This document shows, piece after piece, positions 1-9,000 of a DNA stretch of 32,076 bases. Under the pieces are notes generated by a model, which saw only the letters and a program-made list of their open reading frames with translations, was not told where the DNA came from and did not search any database. How positions within the stretch are numbered: position 1 is the stretch's first letter; every line of letters begins with the position of its first letter. The DNA comes from a bacterium (GTDB taxonomy: Bacteria > Armatimonadota > UBA5829). Where the stretch lies: NCBI GenBank assembly GCA_021373255.1, contig JAJFTD010000051.1, positions 1 through 32,076 of the forward strand. Direction: 5' to 3'. The translations under genes and the position numbers were made by a program.

Positions 1-1098
1 AGAAACCACGACCTGCGCTCCACCCAGCCTGATGGACCACCGAGCTTCATGAACAAGTCAGGCGGATCAACCGGTGAGCCGATCACATTTCTCTGGGATA
101 AGTCGACATTTGAATGGGTGATGGCTACCAAGGACTTGTTCGATGAGTGGACTGGATATCACGTAGGGATGCCACATGTCATATTATGGGGCTCTGAACG
201 GGATTTATTTGCCGGCGGCGAGCAGTTGCGAACTATGGCCGGCAGATGGCTGAGGAATGAGCTGTGGCTGAACTCATTCAGGATGACACCGGAGCGGATG
301 CGGGATTATGTTAGTGAGATTAATGCCCATCGTCCGGTGCAAATCCTCGGCTACGCCGGAAGCACCTACGACCTTGCCTGTTTCATAGAACGGGAGGGGC
401 TGGATATCCATTCGCCCAAAGCCATAATGACCTCCGCCGGGACTCTGTATCCCCACATGCGCGAGTGCATTGAGCGTGTATTTCGTGCGCCTGTGTTCAA
501 CCGTTACGGGACCAGGGAGACGGGTGATATAGCCTGCGAGTGCAGCGCTCACGATGGTCTCCATATCTGCATGCCCACCCATTACCTGGAGATACTGCGC
601 CCGGACGGTAGCCCCGCCCAGCCCGGTGAGGAAGGGGAAGTGGTCCTGACGCTGTTGACCAATTTTACAATGCCTCTTATTCGTTACCGTGTGGGTGATA
701 CGGCAATATTCAAAGAGGGTAAGTGTGCGTGTGGGGCCTCCTGGCCGATGCTTCAGCACGTGACCGGCAGGCTTACAGACTCATTCGTGCGCGAGGATGG
801 CGGCATCATCCCTGCAGAGTACATGATTATGACTTTGAACAACAGCATACTGAAATATAGCTGGATTAGAAAGTGCCAGTGCATTCAGGACGACTACACC
901 AGCGTGCGCGTGCGGATAACTCCTTGGGACCGCAACTGCTCCGCTGAAGTCACCCGCTCAGAAGAGCTTGCCCAGATTCGAGATGGAATCAGGCTGGTGA
1001 TGGGCGAGCAGTGTAATGTGGAATTCGAGTTTCCCGAGGATATCGAGTGCACGCAATCCGGCAAGTATCGTTATGTGGTCTCGCACGTCGCGAGGTGA
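1..1098 (+). CDS. Phenylacetate-CoA ligase / CapK-like AMP-dependent ligase, 5' end outside window
   Basis: The frame is open from base 1, so the gene starts upstream; the ATG at 49 lies inside the protein just before the conserved phosphate-binding loop SGGSTGEP. Other adenylate-forming-enzyme signatures follow: YGTRETGDIACEC near window residue 170 (the YGxxE motif) and RYRVGDTA (the R-x-GD motif). The C-terminal lid subdomain ends in SGKYRYVV. PaaK-family enzymes activate aryl or acyl acids as AMP esters; the CapK branch is common in capsule and exopolysaccharide loci. Next to a nucleotide-sugar epimerase and a secreted glycosidase-like protein, the CapK-type role is more likely than phenylacetate catabolism. 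The substrate cannot be read from the sequence. The TGA is followed 9 bases later by the next gene, whose GAGGAGG site overlaps this stop region, so the two are probably co-transcribed. Confidence 0.88.
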   Translation, partial: RNHDLRSTQPDGPPSFMNKSGGSTGEPITFLWDKSTFEWVMATKDLFDEWTGYHVGMPHVILWGSERDLFAGGEQLRTMAGRWLRNELWLNSFRMTPERMRDYVSEINAHRPVQILGYAGSTYDLACFIEREGLDIHSPKAIMTSAGTLYPHMRECIERVFRAPVFNRYGTRETGDIACECSAHDGLHICMPTHYLEILRPDGSPAQPGEEGEVVLTLLTNFTMPLIRYRVGDTAIFKEGKCACGASWPMLQHVTGRLTDSFVREDGGIIPAEYMIMTLNNSILKYSWIRKCQCIQDDYTSVRVRITPWDRNCSAEVTRSEELAQIRDGIRLVMGEQCNVEFEFPEDIECTQSGKYRYVVSHVAR

Positions 1099-1107
1099 GG
1101 AGGCGAT

Positions 1108-3111
1108 ATGATGAAATTGAACAGATACCCCATAACCCGCCTTTGGCTGCTCACGCTTCCGGTGCTGACGGTGGCGCTATTTCTGTTCGGCACACTGGCG
1201 CAGAGCTCAAATATGATAGATAACTCAGGCTTTGAAAAATCAACAAGCGGCTGGACTCTGTCTGACCCAGGGCGCTGTAGTGCGGCGGATGGAATTTCTC
1301 ATGGAGGGCAAAAGAGCCTTGCAATTACCTGCAGCGATGGACCGGACTTCATAACAGCCAGGCAGATACACACAGTGCAAGGTGGTGGTATCCTGCACTT
1401 CAACGCATGGGTCAAACTCGCCGACCTCCGTGGCACGGGGACATACATGACTATAAGCTGGTATGATTCAGGAGGTCGCGTCGTCGAGCGATATTACTCC
1501 TCCGCCATCGTCGGTACATTGGATTGGACCCAGGTGTCTATTGATCAAAGAGTCCCCAACGGCGCCGTACGCCTTGCTATCGGTTTACACACTTATCCCG
1601 AATGCAGCGGAATGGTCTGGTACGATGATGTGTCCGCCGAGATCAAAGACGAAACTACACTGCGCGCCATGCTCCGCTACCCGGCTTATCGGAGCACGAT
1701 CTATGCCGGGCAGGACAAGCATGCGACTGTTGGTGTGGAGGTCGCAGGTAATTCCACTCACCCAGTAGACTCGCTGAGCGCATCCGCCGTTGTCCAGGAT
1801 CGAGATGGGCAAGAAATATCGCCTTTAGTAAGCGCCAGCCCCGCAAGCTCGGGCTGGTCTGATATTCGGCTTTCTTTAGCAGATGCTAAGTCGGGGAATT
1901 ACCGAGTCCTCGTCAGGCTGAAAGACCGGGAAACCGGGGATGAACTGGGAAAGCAGGAGATTGATCTGCGCATAAGTGACAGCCCTCCGCCACAGGTCTA
2001 TGTCGATGAACACAGCCGTTGTATTGTTGATGGCAAGCCATTTTTCCCCGTGGGGTTCTACACCTGGGGAGCGGATCGGGAGCATGTGGCTGATCTGGAC
2101 CGAGTGGTTGAATGGAAGTTCAACACCCTGATTCACTACAATCTCATAGCAGGCCGTGACGCTGCATCGGTAAAGCGTTACCTGGATGAAGCAGAACGGC
2201 GCGGGCTCAAGGTATTAGTTTCGACCAAGGACTGCTATGACAACTTCCGGCAAGCGCCTGTCCGGTTTGACCGCTGGGAGGGCCCGAAGAGTACACGCGA
2301 AGGCGCGGTGGAAACGCTCAAGGGACATTCCGCGATCCTGGGCTGGTATATCAACGATGAACGCTCCGATTTCTTCCTCCCGCAGATTAACCATACTTAT
2401 GACTATATTCGAAATACTGACCCAGACCATCTCGTGTACCAAGTGCTCACACGTGAACAAGACGCTGCGGCGCATGTTGCTTGCACCGACGCCCTAGGCA
2501 CCGACTACTACCCCGTCTACGATTTCTATTCCGATAAACTGCCCAAAGTGCGGGTCGAAACTGTTGCTGATACGGCTAATCGGGTCCGGGAATCTGTAAT
2601 GGGTTCGCGCAGTATGTGGCAAGTTGTCGAGTGCAGCAAGATGGGATCAGAGGGGCGGTCGCCTACGTTCCAGGAGATAATGTGCGAGGCATATCTGGCG
2701 CTTACTTCAGGGGCACGGGGCCTCTTCTTCTTCTGCCTGCCATATGCCCTGGAGAATGGAGACCAGCAAATGCAGGTGTTGAAGTCACTTGGAGAGGAGA
2801 TGGAGCGGCTGCGCCCGTTCGCGCTAGGGATCGATGCCGGTCCTGTGCAGTCCGTTGTGGCCTCCAGCAAGGAAATTCACGCCCTGACCCGAGTGGCTAA
2901 CGGCGATGTATATGTGCTGGCTGTGAACCCAACTGATAATAATATCAAGGCAGCATTCCGAACCGGCCCAGGCTTGTCCTACTCAAGCGTACAGAGATAT
3001 ACCCCCGGCTCACAGCCTCGCTGGCTACCGATCGTAAATCACATATTTGCAGATAACATAGAATCGCTTGGCACGCGACTATACAAGTTCTCGAATGCGG
3101 CTCCATTATAA
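1108..3111 (+). CDS. Secreted protein with CBM-like domain and glycoside-hydrolase-type TIM barrel
   Basis: 667 residues, start supported by a GAGGAGG ribosome site about 7 bases upstream. Residues 1-32 form a signal peptide (charged start, hydrophobic run LPVLTVALFLFGTLAQ). Residues about 35-180 resemble a galactose-binding/CBM4_9 jelly roll (NSGFEKSTSGW at the start, VWYDDVSAE at the end). A beta-rich linker domain reaches about 285. From about 290 a TIM barrel begins (VDGKPFFPVGFYTWG), with GWYINDERS around E418, the place of the acid/base Glu in GH-A clan enzymes, and then DALGTDYYP and MWQVVECS. A short C-terminal beta domain follows. The protein probably acts outside the cytoplasmic membrane on a polysaccharide. 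No GH family can be named with confidence, and loss of catalytic activity cannot be excluded. Confidence 0.75.
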   Translation: MMKLNRYPITRLWLLTLPVLTVALFLFGTLAQSSNMIDNSGFEKSTSGWTLSDPGRCSAADGISHGGQKSLAITCSDGPDFITARQIHTVQGGGILHFNAWVKLADLRGTGTYMTISWYDSGGRVVERYYSSAIVGTLDWTQVSIDQRVPNGAVRLAIGLHTYPECSGMVWYDDVSAEIKDETTLRAMLRYPAYRSTIYAGQDKHATVGVEVAGNSTHPVDSLSASAVVQDRDGQEISPLVSASPASSGWSDIRLSLADAKSGNYRVLVRLKDRETGDELGKQEIDLRISDSPPPQVYVDEHSRCIVDGKPFFPVGFYTWGADREHVADLDRVVEWKFNTLIHYNLIAGRDAASVKRYLDEAERRGLKVLVSTKDCYDNFRQAPVRFDRWEGPKSTREGAVETLKGHSAILGWYINDERSDFFLPQINHTYDYIRNTDPDHLVYQVLTREQDAAAHVACTDALGTDYYPVYDFYSDKLPKVRVETVADTANRVRESVMGSRSMWQVVECSKMGSEGRSPTFQEIMCEAYLALTSGARGLFFFCLPYALENGDQQMQVLKSLGEEMERLRPFALGIDAGPVQSVVASSKEIHALTRVANGDVYVLAVNPTDNNIKAAFRTGPGLSYSSVQRYTPGSQPRWLPIVNHIFADNIESLGTRLYKFSNAAPL

Positions 3112-3127
3112 TGTTCACTTAGCACAA

Positions 3128-3214
3128 CTTAATCGCGAAAGCGCGAGAACGCGAAAAGGGACGAGGAGAGAACAGACAATGACGCGTGACGCAAGACGCT
3201 CGACGCCGGACGCA
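3128..3214 (-). repeat. Dispersed GCGT-rich intergenic repeat, copy A
   Basis: Read on the minus strand this stretch carries TGCGTCCGGCGTC, GAGCGTCTTGCGTCA and later a TTTTCGCG...TCGCGATTAAG block. The first part matches copy B (17648-17734) over 28 bases exactly; the last part matches copy C (24161-24288). It fills most of the 172-base space between the glycosidase-like gene and the epimerase. No gene is visible in it. Confidence 0.75.
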
Positions 3215-3283
3215 CTACATGTGATGTGTCAACCGCTGAATGACTAACGCTGAACACGATACCTGGACCACGGAGGGTCGGAT

Positions 3284-4267
3284 ATGAAAAGCGCGCTGGT
3301 AACAGGCGGAGCCGGTTTTATCGGCAGTCATCTGGTTGACTCGCTGCTAATGGACGGGTGGCGGGTGACGGTTGTGGACAACTTCGATCCATTTTACGAT
3401 CCTGTAGTAAAGTGGCTGAATATTGGTCCCCATTTCGATTATGACACCTACACCCTAATCCAGCAGGACATCCGCGATAGGGATTCTCTGCGGGAGCATT
3501 TGTCTGGGGAGTTTGATGTGATAGTCCACATTGCTGCAAAAGCTGGGGTTAGGCCGTCTATTCAGGACCCACTGACTTACCAGGACGTGAACGTTGCGGG
3601 CACGCAGAATATGCTGGAGCTTGCACGGGAGTGGGGCGTGAAGCAATTTGTATTTGCCTCATCCAGCAGTGTATACGGCGTTAACCCGAATGTGCCGTGG
3701 CGGGAGGATGATCATGTACTGATGCCTATCAGCCCCTACGCCAGCACAAAGGTCAGCGGGGAGCTATTAGGCCATGTCTATAGCCACCTCTACGGCATCA
3801 GGTTCATTGCGCTCAGATTCTTCACAGTATACGGCCCACGACAGCGCCCGGATCTCGCTATCTGCAAGTTTGCGCGGTTGATTCACGACGGCCACGATAT
3901 CCCCATCTTCGGTGACGGCTCGACCAGGCGCGACTATACTTATGTATCGGACATAGTCAAAGGCTTGCGCGCGGCTATATCCTATGCGGGCAGCCCGTAT
4001 GAGATTATCAACCTGGGAAACAATCGCACGATCAGCCTTGCAGAGATGGTAAGTTGCCTTGAGGAAGCGTTGGAGACTCGGGCCTTGATCTCCCGACAAC
4101 CGGAACAGCCCGGCGATGTGCCTCAGACTTGGGCAGACATATCCAAGGCTCACCAATTACTAGAATACCGGCCGGAAGTAGACTTTCAAGCCGGTATTCG
4201 AGGATCAGTAGAATGGGCTCGCAGTCACCTGCTTACCCAATCGGTTATGGCTAATGAGATGGGCTAG
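3284..4267 (+). CDS. NAD-dependent nucleotide-sugar epimerase (UDP-glucuronate 4-epimerase-like)
   Basis: 327 residues, an extended short-chain dehydrogenase of normal family length. The Rossmann glycine motif TGGAGFIG is at residues 7-14, the Ser-rich catalytic strand FASSSSVYG at 124-132, and the catalytic pair Y152-x3-K156 in SPYASTK. GSTRRDYTYVSDIV is the substrate-domain motif typical of GalE/CapI-type enzymes. It probably interconverts a UDP-hexuronic acid or hexose, supplying a surface glycan, in keeping with the CapK-like ligase and secreted carbohydrate-active protein upstream. The ATG has a GGAGGG site at 7 bases. The stop shares the palindrome CTAG (4264-4267) with the stop of the converging next gene. 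The exact sugar specificity is inferred only from motif resemblance. Confidence 0.88.
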   Translation: MKSALVTGGAGFIGSHLVDSLLMDGWRVTVVDNFDPFYDPVVKWLNIGPHFDYDTYTLIQQDIRDRDSLREHLSGEFDVIVHIAAKAGVRPSIQDPLTYQDVNVAGTQNMLELAREWGVKQFVFASSSSVYGVNPNVPWREDDHVLMPISPYASTKVSGELLGHVYSHLYGIRFIALRFFTVYGPRQRPDLAICKFARLIHDGHDIPIFGDGSTRRDYTYVSDIVKGLRAAISYAGSPYEIINLGNNRTISLAEMVSCLEEALETRALISRQPEQPGDVPQTWADISKAHQLLEYRPEVDFQAGIRGSVEWARSHLLTQSVMANEMG

Positions 4268-4758
4268 CGCCTGACTGGCCAGTTGGGCGGATTATAACAA
4301 TCACGCGACTGAGGCGGCCCAGCGTGTGTTCCAGGCGCATAGTTGCGGGGGTTGGGATTTACGCCTCGGTTGTAGTTATAATTAGGATTACATCCCCCAT
4401 AATAATAGCCGAACGGCTGTGGGTTCCAATAGCCATAGGGATAGAAATAATTGCCATAAGGATACTGATAACCGTATGGATACCCGGAACCATAAGGATA
4501 TTGATATTGCGATCCGGGTGGATACTGGGAACTATATGGATATTGGTAGCCATAGGGATACTGGTTACCATACGGATATTGCGAGCCATATTGGTAACCA
4601 TATTGAGACCCGTAATATGGCCCGGTGCCGCCTCCTGTTGAGACTCCGCCTGGACTAGGGATTCCTGATCCTGCGTAAACAGCTGCCGCCGATGCGGATA
4701 TGCCCCCCAGCAGCAGTATAATCAGCACAGCGGCCGATAGATATATAACTCGCCACAT
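4264..4758 (-). CDS. Secreted Tyr/Gly/Pro-rich low-complexity repeat protein
   Basis: The start is placed at MWRVIYLSAAV (ATG at 4758) because a GGAG site sits 10 bases upstream and a good signal peptide follows (IYLSAAVLIILLLGGISASAAA); the open frame to 4836 has no such support. After cleavage the 164-residue protein is almost wholly built from irregular repeats of YQYPYG, SQYPYGNQ and YFYPYGYW, then a short Asn/Pro-rich tail (NYNRGVNPNPRNYAPG) with two Cys. No catalytic fold is visible. Such Tyr/Pro/Gly-rich exported proteins can be structural or adhesive surface components, but that is only by analogy. The underlying DNA is itself repetitive, so the copy number may vary between strains. 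Confidence 0.7.
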   Translation of the reverse strand: MWRVIYLSAAVLIILLLGGISASAAAVYAGSGIPSPGGVSTGGGTGPYYGSQYGYQYGSQYPYGNQYPYGYQYPYSSQYPPGSQYQYPYGSGYPYGYQYPYGNYFYPYGYWNPQPFGYYYGGCNPNYNYNRGVNPNPRNYAPGTHAGPPQSRDCYNPPNWPVRR

Positions 4759-4834
4759 AGGTATCAACTCCGTCTCTACCGTTAATTCAAAACAAACATC
4801 TGTTCTTATTGAAATTTTACCCAAAGTGCCATGC

Positions 4835-4864
4835 AAAAAAAGCGGCCGGGCAATTGCCCGGCCG
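4835..4864 (-). terminator. Intrinsic terminator of the metV-end of the large operon
   Basis: A perfect 22-base palindrome (4843-4864, arms CGGCCGGGCAA) is followed on the minus strand by seven T (4835-4841). It begins 31 bases past the metV stop and closes the ten-gene operon. It also insulates the Tyr-rich gene, read in the same direction. Confidence 0.9.
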
Positions 4865-4895
4865 TCAGATTTTGATATTAGTTATCCAGAGATTC

Positions 4896-5573
4896 TTACT
4901 TTACGACGATCCTCTGGTCCTCGCGCACGATTTTCCTGCAGCCGCCTTCGTGACTCTTGGACCAGTCATGCATCGGCGCGGGCTCGAGAATGCGGTCGAG
5001 CTGGCCGATTGCCTTAAGGCGATCATAGATGAGTTGCCAACCGCAGTCGGTATCCGGTGAGACTTCGCACTTACCGTCGCGCGCGCCACCGCACGGGCCG
5101 TTGAGCAGGCTCTTGGAGCAGCGGGTAATCGGGCAGACTGCGCCATATTCGCCCAGCACGCACTTTCCGCACGCCGCGCACTTCTCAGTCCATATGCCCT
5201 GCTCCTGTAGGATGCCGATGAACTTGGTGTCCAGACCGGCATAGACCGGAGTATTCGGGAACCGTTCGGCCATAGCCTGCACGCCCGCGCCGCATGCCAG
5301 CGACAGCACCGCGTCTACGTTCTGAACGTTTTCGATAATCTGCTCCATGAACTCATTTTCGCACTGTCGCTCGATGGTGAGCTCCAGAATATCGTGCTCC
5401 TGCTCGTCCAGCTTATACGCGATTCTCAGGGCCGAGCTGATCATGCCCACTTCGCGCTCACCACCGGCGAGACACACGGTAACGCACGTCCCGCAGCCGA
5501 GCACCAGTATTCTCTTGTGCTGTGCCAGAAGTGATTTCAAATCCTGTATATTCTTGCGATGCGCAACTATCAT
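4896..5573 (-). CDS. metV: MetV, zinc/Fe-S C-terminal-type partner subunit of methylene-THF reductase
   Basis: 225 residues matching the methylene-tetrahydrofolate reductase C-terminal (MetV) family. The first half has LVLGCGTCVTVC (C27, C30, C34), and the second half a dense cysteine block CAACGKC (C132, C135, C138), then CPITRCSKSLLNGPCGG. In acetogens MetV binds MetF and is thought to pass electrons from Hdr-type partners to the MetF flavin. Its start overlaps the mvhD stop by 4 bases (ATGA), showing translational coupling. It is the last gene before a strong terminator, while its partner metF lies 12 kb upstream in the same operon, so the intervening genes are probably expressed with the complex. 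Confidence 0.9.
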   Translation of the reverse strand: MIVAHRKNIQDLKSLLAQHKRILVLGCGTCVTVCLAGGEREVGMISSALRIAYKLDEQEHDILELTIERQCENEFMEQIIENVQNVDAVLSLACGAGVQAMAERFPNTPVYAGLDTKFIGILQEQGIWTEKCAACGKCVLGEYGAVCPITRCSKSLLNGPCGGARDGKCEVSPDTDCGWQLIYDRLKAIGQLDRILEPAPMHDWSKSHEGGCRKIVREDQRIVVK

Positions 5574-6010
5574 CTTGATATCCCCTCAAGGACCTTCGCA
5601 GCCTCGCGTCTCAGCGGGTTAGGCCCCAGTTTCTTGATACGATCGGTCATAGTCACAACGATATCGGCAAATGTCTGCCCCATGGCTGAAGACAGATTGA
5701 ACATTTCCAACCTGTCTTTTTCCAGACCGATCTCGTCCATCAGGTCACGTACCAGCCCCACACGCTTCTTTGCGCGGAGGTTACCCTCCTGGAAGTGACA
5801 TCCGCCCTCAAGGCATCCGGCAACTATTACACCGTCCACCCCAGCCTCGAAGGCTTTCATAATATATTCTGTGTCCACCTTGCCCGTGCACGGCAGGCGC
5901 AGCACCCGCACGTTGGGGGGATACTGTGCGCGCATGGAGCCTGCCAGGTCGGCGGCGGCATACGCACAGTAGTGGCAGCACAGCGCCAATATCTTAGGTT
6001 CAAAATCCAT
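5570..6010 (-). CDS. mvhD: MvhD/FrhD-type hydrogenase iron-sulfur subunit (copy 1, full cysteine set)
   Basis: 146 residues from ATG at 6010, chosen because GGAGG lies 9 bases upstream and the ATG overlaps the HdrA stop (TAATG). The ATG at 6016 has only 3 bases spacing, and the longer open frame beyond it is out-of-phase HdrA coding. Cysteines C11, C12, C15, C41, C66 and C71 lie in CCHYCAY, LPCTGKVD and GCLEGGCHFQEGN, the pattern of MvhD, which holds a [2Fe-2S] cluster and delivers electrons to HdrA. Family length is about 140. No hydrogenase is encoded nearby, so here MvhD probably links HdrA to another donor or acceptor, as in the Moorella MetFV-HdrABC-MvhD complex. Confidence 0.9.
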   Translation of the reverse strand: MDFEPKILALCCHYCAYAAADLAGSMRAQYPPNVRVLRLPCTGKVDTEYIMKAFEAGVDGVIVAGCLEGGCHFQEGNLRAKKRVGLVRDLMDEIGLEKDRLEMFNLSSAMGQTFADIVVTMTDRIKKLGPNPLRREAAKVLEGISR

Positions 6011-9000
6011 TAACATGTTCCTCCCAGCAGCGCTTCGATTGCGCCTTCCACCTGCGCGTCCATAAAGTGCTGGAGTTGAATAGCCTTGGCGGGACACGCC
6101 GCCGCACAGCTTCCACAGCCCATGCACTTGGCTGCCTGCACCTCTACACGGTTCTTGCCGTTGAGCGTGCTCACCTCCGGCGCGCCGTAGGGACATACCT
6201 TCATGCAAGTCAGGCAGGATACGCACTTTCTTGTATCTACTCGGCTCACCTGGCCGCCCACGACCATTGTCTTCTTGCTCAGAATGGTCGCTGCCCGGCC
6301 TGCCGCGGCTCTCGCCTGCTGCATATTCTCGATGGTAGTCTTCGGAGAATGAGCGCTTCCGCAGAGGAAGATGCCCTCTGATGCGAAGTCCACTGGCCGC
6401 AGTTTGACGTGCGCCTCAAGGAAGAACCCGTCATTGTTCAACGGAATCTTCGCAAGCTCGGATACCTCTTCGTTATCCAGGGCCGGGGATGTCCCTGCTG
6501 AGAGCACGAGGAGATCAATGTCCAGGTTCACCGGCATCGCAAGCTCAGTCTCCATAAACTTCAGCTTGAGCTTATCACCACCAGCTACTTCAGGCGGGTT
6601 CTCCGGAGCGTATCTCAAGAACAGCACGCCCATCTCGCGCGCCTTCTGATAGAACAGCTCGTTCATACCGTAGGTCCGCATATCGCGATAGAGCACAACC
6701 ACCTTCGCGTCCGGCCGCATTTCCTTGATGCGAATAGCGTTTTTCACTGCATCTGTGCAGCAGGACCGGCTGCAGAACGGCCTCTGCTCGTTGCGCGAGC
6801 CTACGCACTGGATCATAGCGACAGTCGGCCTTGCAGGCAGTTCACTCACTGCTGCAATTCGTGCCTCGAGCTCACGCTGAGTGAGGATGCGCCTGTCCTG
6901 TCCGTAGAGATATTCGGTCGGCTTATACTCGATTCCGCCGGTTGCCACCAGCAGAGCGCCGTGGCTGATCTCCACCGTTCCCTCAGGAGTCTTAACCTCG
7001 CTGATAAAATGCCCGACATGCCCGGCTAGTTTAGCAACCTTGGCGCTCAGATATGTCTTAATGAGTGGATGATTCTCCACATCGGCTGTGAGTCGATCTC
7101 GTAAATCGCCGGAGGCCAATCGGCCACTAAGGCTGCTGGACTTCTCAATCAGGTTCACCATATAGCCCTGCTTCGCCAGCGACAGAGCAGCGGTCATACC
7201 ACTCGGCCCACCGCCGATCACCAGAGCGGACTGCACAACGGACAGTTCTTCGGTCATAAGCGGGGTCAGTCTTGCGGCACGCCCCGTGGCCATTTTTACA
7301 AGGTCGATTGCCTTGTTAGTTGCTGCATCAGGCTCTTGTGAATGCACCCACGAACACTGGTCACGAATATTTGCCATATCCACCAGGAACGGGTTCAACC
7401 CGCACTCCCTGGCAGTCTCGCGGAACAGAGCTTCGTGAGTTCTTGGAGTACATGATGCCACCACCAATCGGTTCAGGTTATGCTCTTTGATGAGTTCCTT
7501 CATTCTGTCCTGAGTGTTGTCGGCGCACACGTATACGGCGTTCTCAGCATAAGCCACAAACGGCATATCCTTTGCGGCTTCGACCACCTTTTCCACATCC
7601 ACCACACTGGCAATGTTAATCCCGCAGTGGCAGATGAACACACCGATGCGCGGTACGGCGTCGGCGAGATCCTGTTCTTTAGGATACTGCTTGTCTGCGA
7701 CCATAGTGCCGCGTGCGGGGGATAGCAGCTCCATCGCCATAGCCGCTGCTGCGCTGGCTTGGGTCACTGTCTCAGGGATATCTTTGGGCTCCTGGAACGC
7801 ACCAGCGACGAACACACCTTTGCGGCTCGCGGCCACTGTGGCGATTTCGTCGGACTTGCAGAATCCACACGAGTTGAGTTCGATACCAAGGATTCCGGCA
7901 GTGCGGATAGCTTCGTCGCTGGGCCGCATACCCGTGGAGAGCACGACTATATCGAACTCCTCATCCACCGGCTTGCCGCCTTTGATATATGACAGCCGCA
8001 GGCTCTTAGACCCCGGCATCTCAACTACTCGCGAAACCAGACTCCGCTCGAAGTGCACTCCACCGTTCTTCGCGCGCTCGTAATAACGATCAAAGTCCTT
8101 GCCGAACGCTCTGATGTCGGTGTAGAAAACGGCTACTTCCAACCCAGGCGCGTGGTCCATCGCTATTACTGACTCTTTAATCGCCGCCATACAGCACACT
8201 GAGGAGCAATATGCGCGATTATTAGCGGCGTCACGGGAGCCAACGCACTGGATAAACGCTATCTTCTTGGGCTCTTTGCCGTCGGAAAGACGCTGCAGGT
8301 GGCCATTATACGGGCCACTGGCGGACAACAGCCGCTCGAACTGCACGTTGGTAACTACATTATCATAGCGCCCAAAGCCGAACTCCCCGCGTTGGGTGGC
8401 GTCAAACTCATCATAACCCGGCGCAAGAAGCACTGCGCCTACTGCGAGGTCGCGGTAGGTGTCCTTCATATTGTGATCGATTGCCTTAGCAAGGCACGCC
8501 TTGACGCACTCGCCGCACTCGCAGCAGATACCGCAGGCCAGGCATCGCCCAGCCTCGGCCATCGCCTGCTCTTGGTTATAAGGCCCATGTTCGACGTCAG
8601 GCTTAACCCTTGCGCTCTTGAGTCTCTTCTCACGCTTGTGAGTAAGCTCAAGCTGCCTGTGTTGCTCATCGGTCCAAACGCGGCTGTCTGCAGTTCTGTC
8701 ACCGACCATATCTTCGCCATTTATGAACCTGTCAATGGACTCAGCCGCACGCTTGCCTGCGCCGACTGCTTCACTGAGTGTGCCTGCACCCGCGACCACG
8801 TCACCGCCCGCGAAAACGCCGGGCTTATCTGTCGCCAGGGTGACAGGATCAACGCTGAGCAGCCCCCACTTATTCGCGCAAAGCTCACTGCCTGTGGCGA
8901 ACCCAAGGTCCACTTTCTGGCCGGTCGCCATAATTGCATCATCACACTGGATAATATGCTCAGAGCCCTCTACCGCCACAGGACGTCTGCGGCCCGATGC

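Noticed and set aside
6011-6226. N-terminal extension of the MvhD frame into hdrA
   Set aside because: Those residues resemble nothing and the DNA is coding for HdrA in another phase; GGAGG and the TAATG overlap fix the start at 6010.
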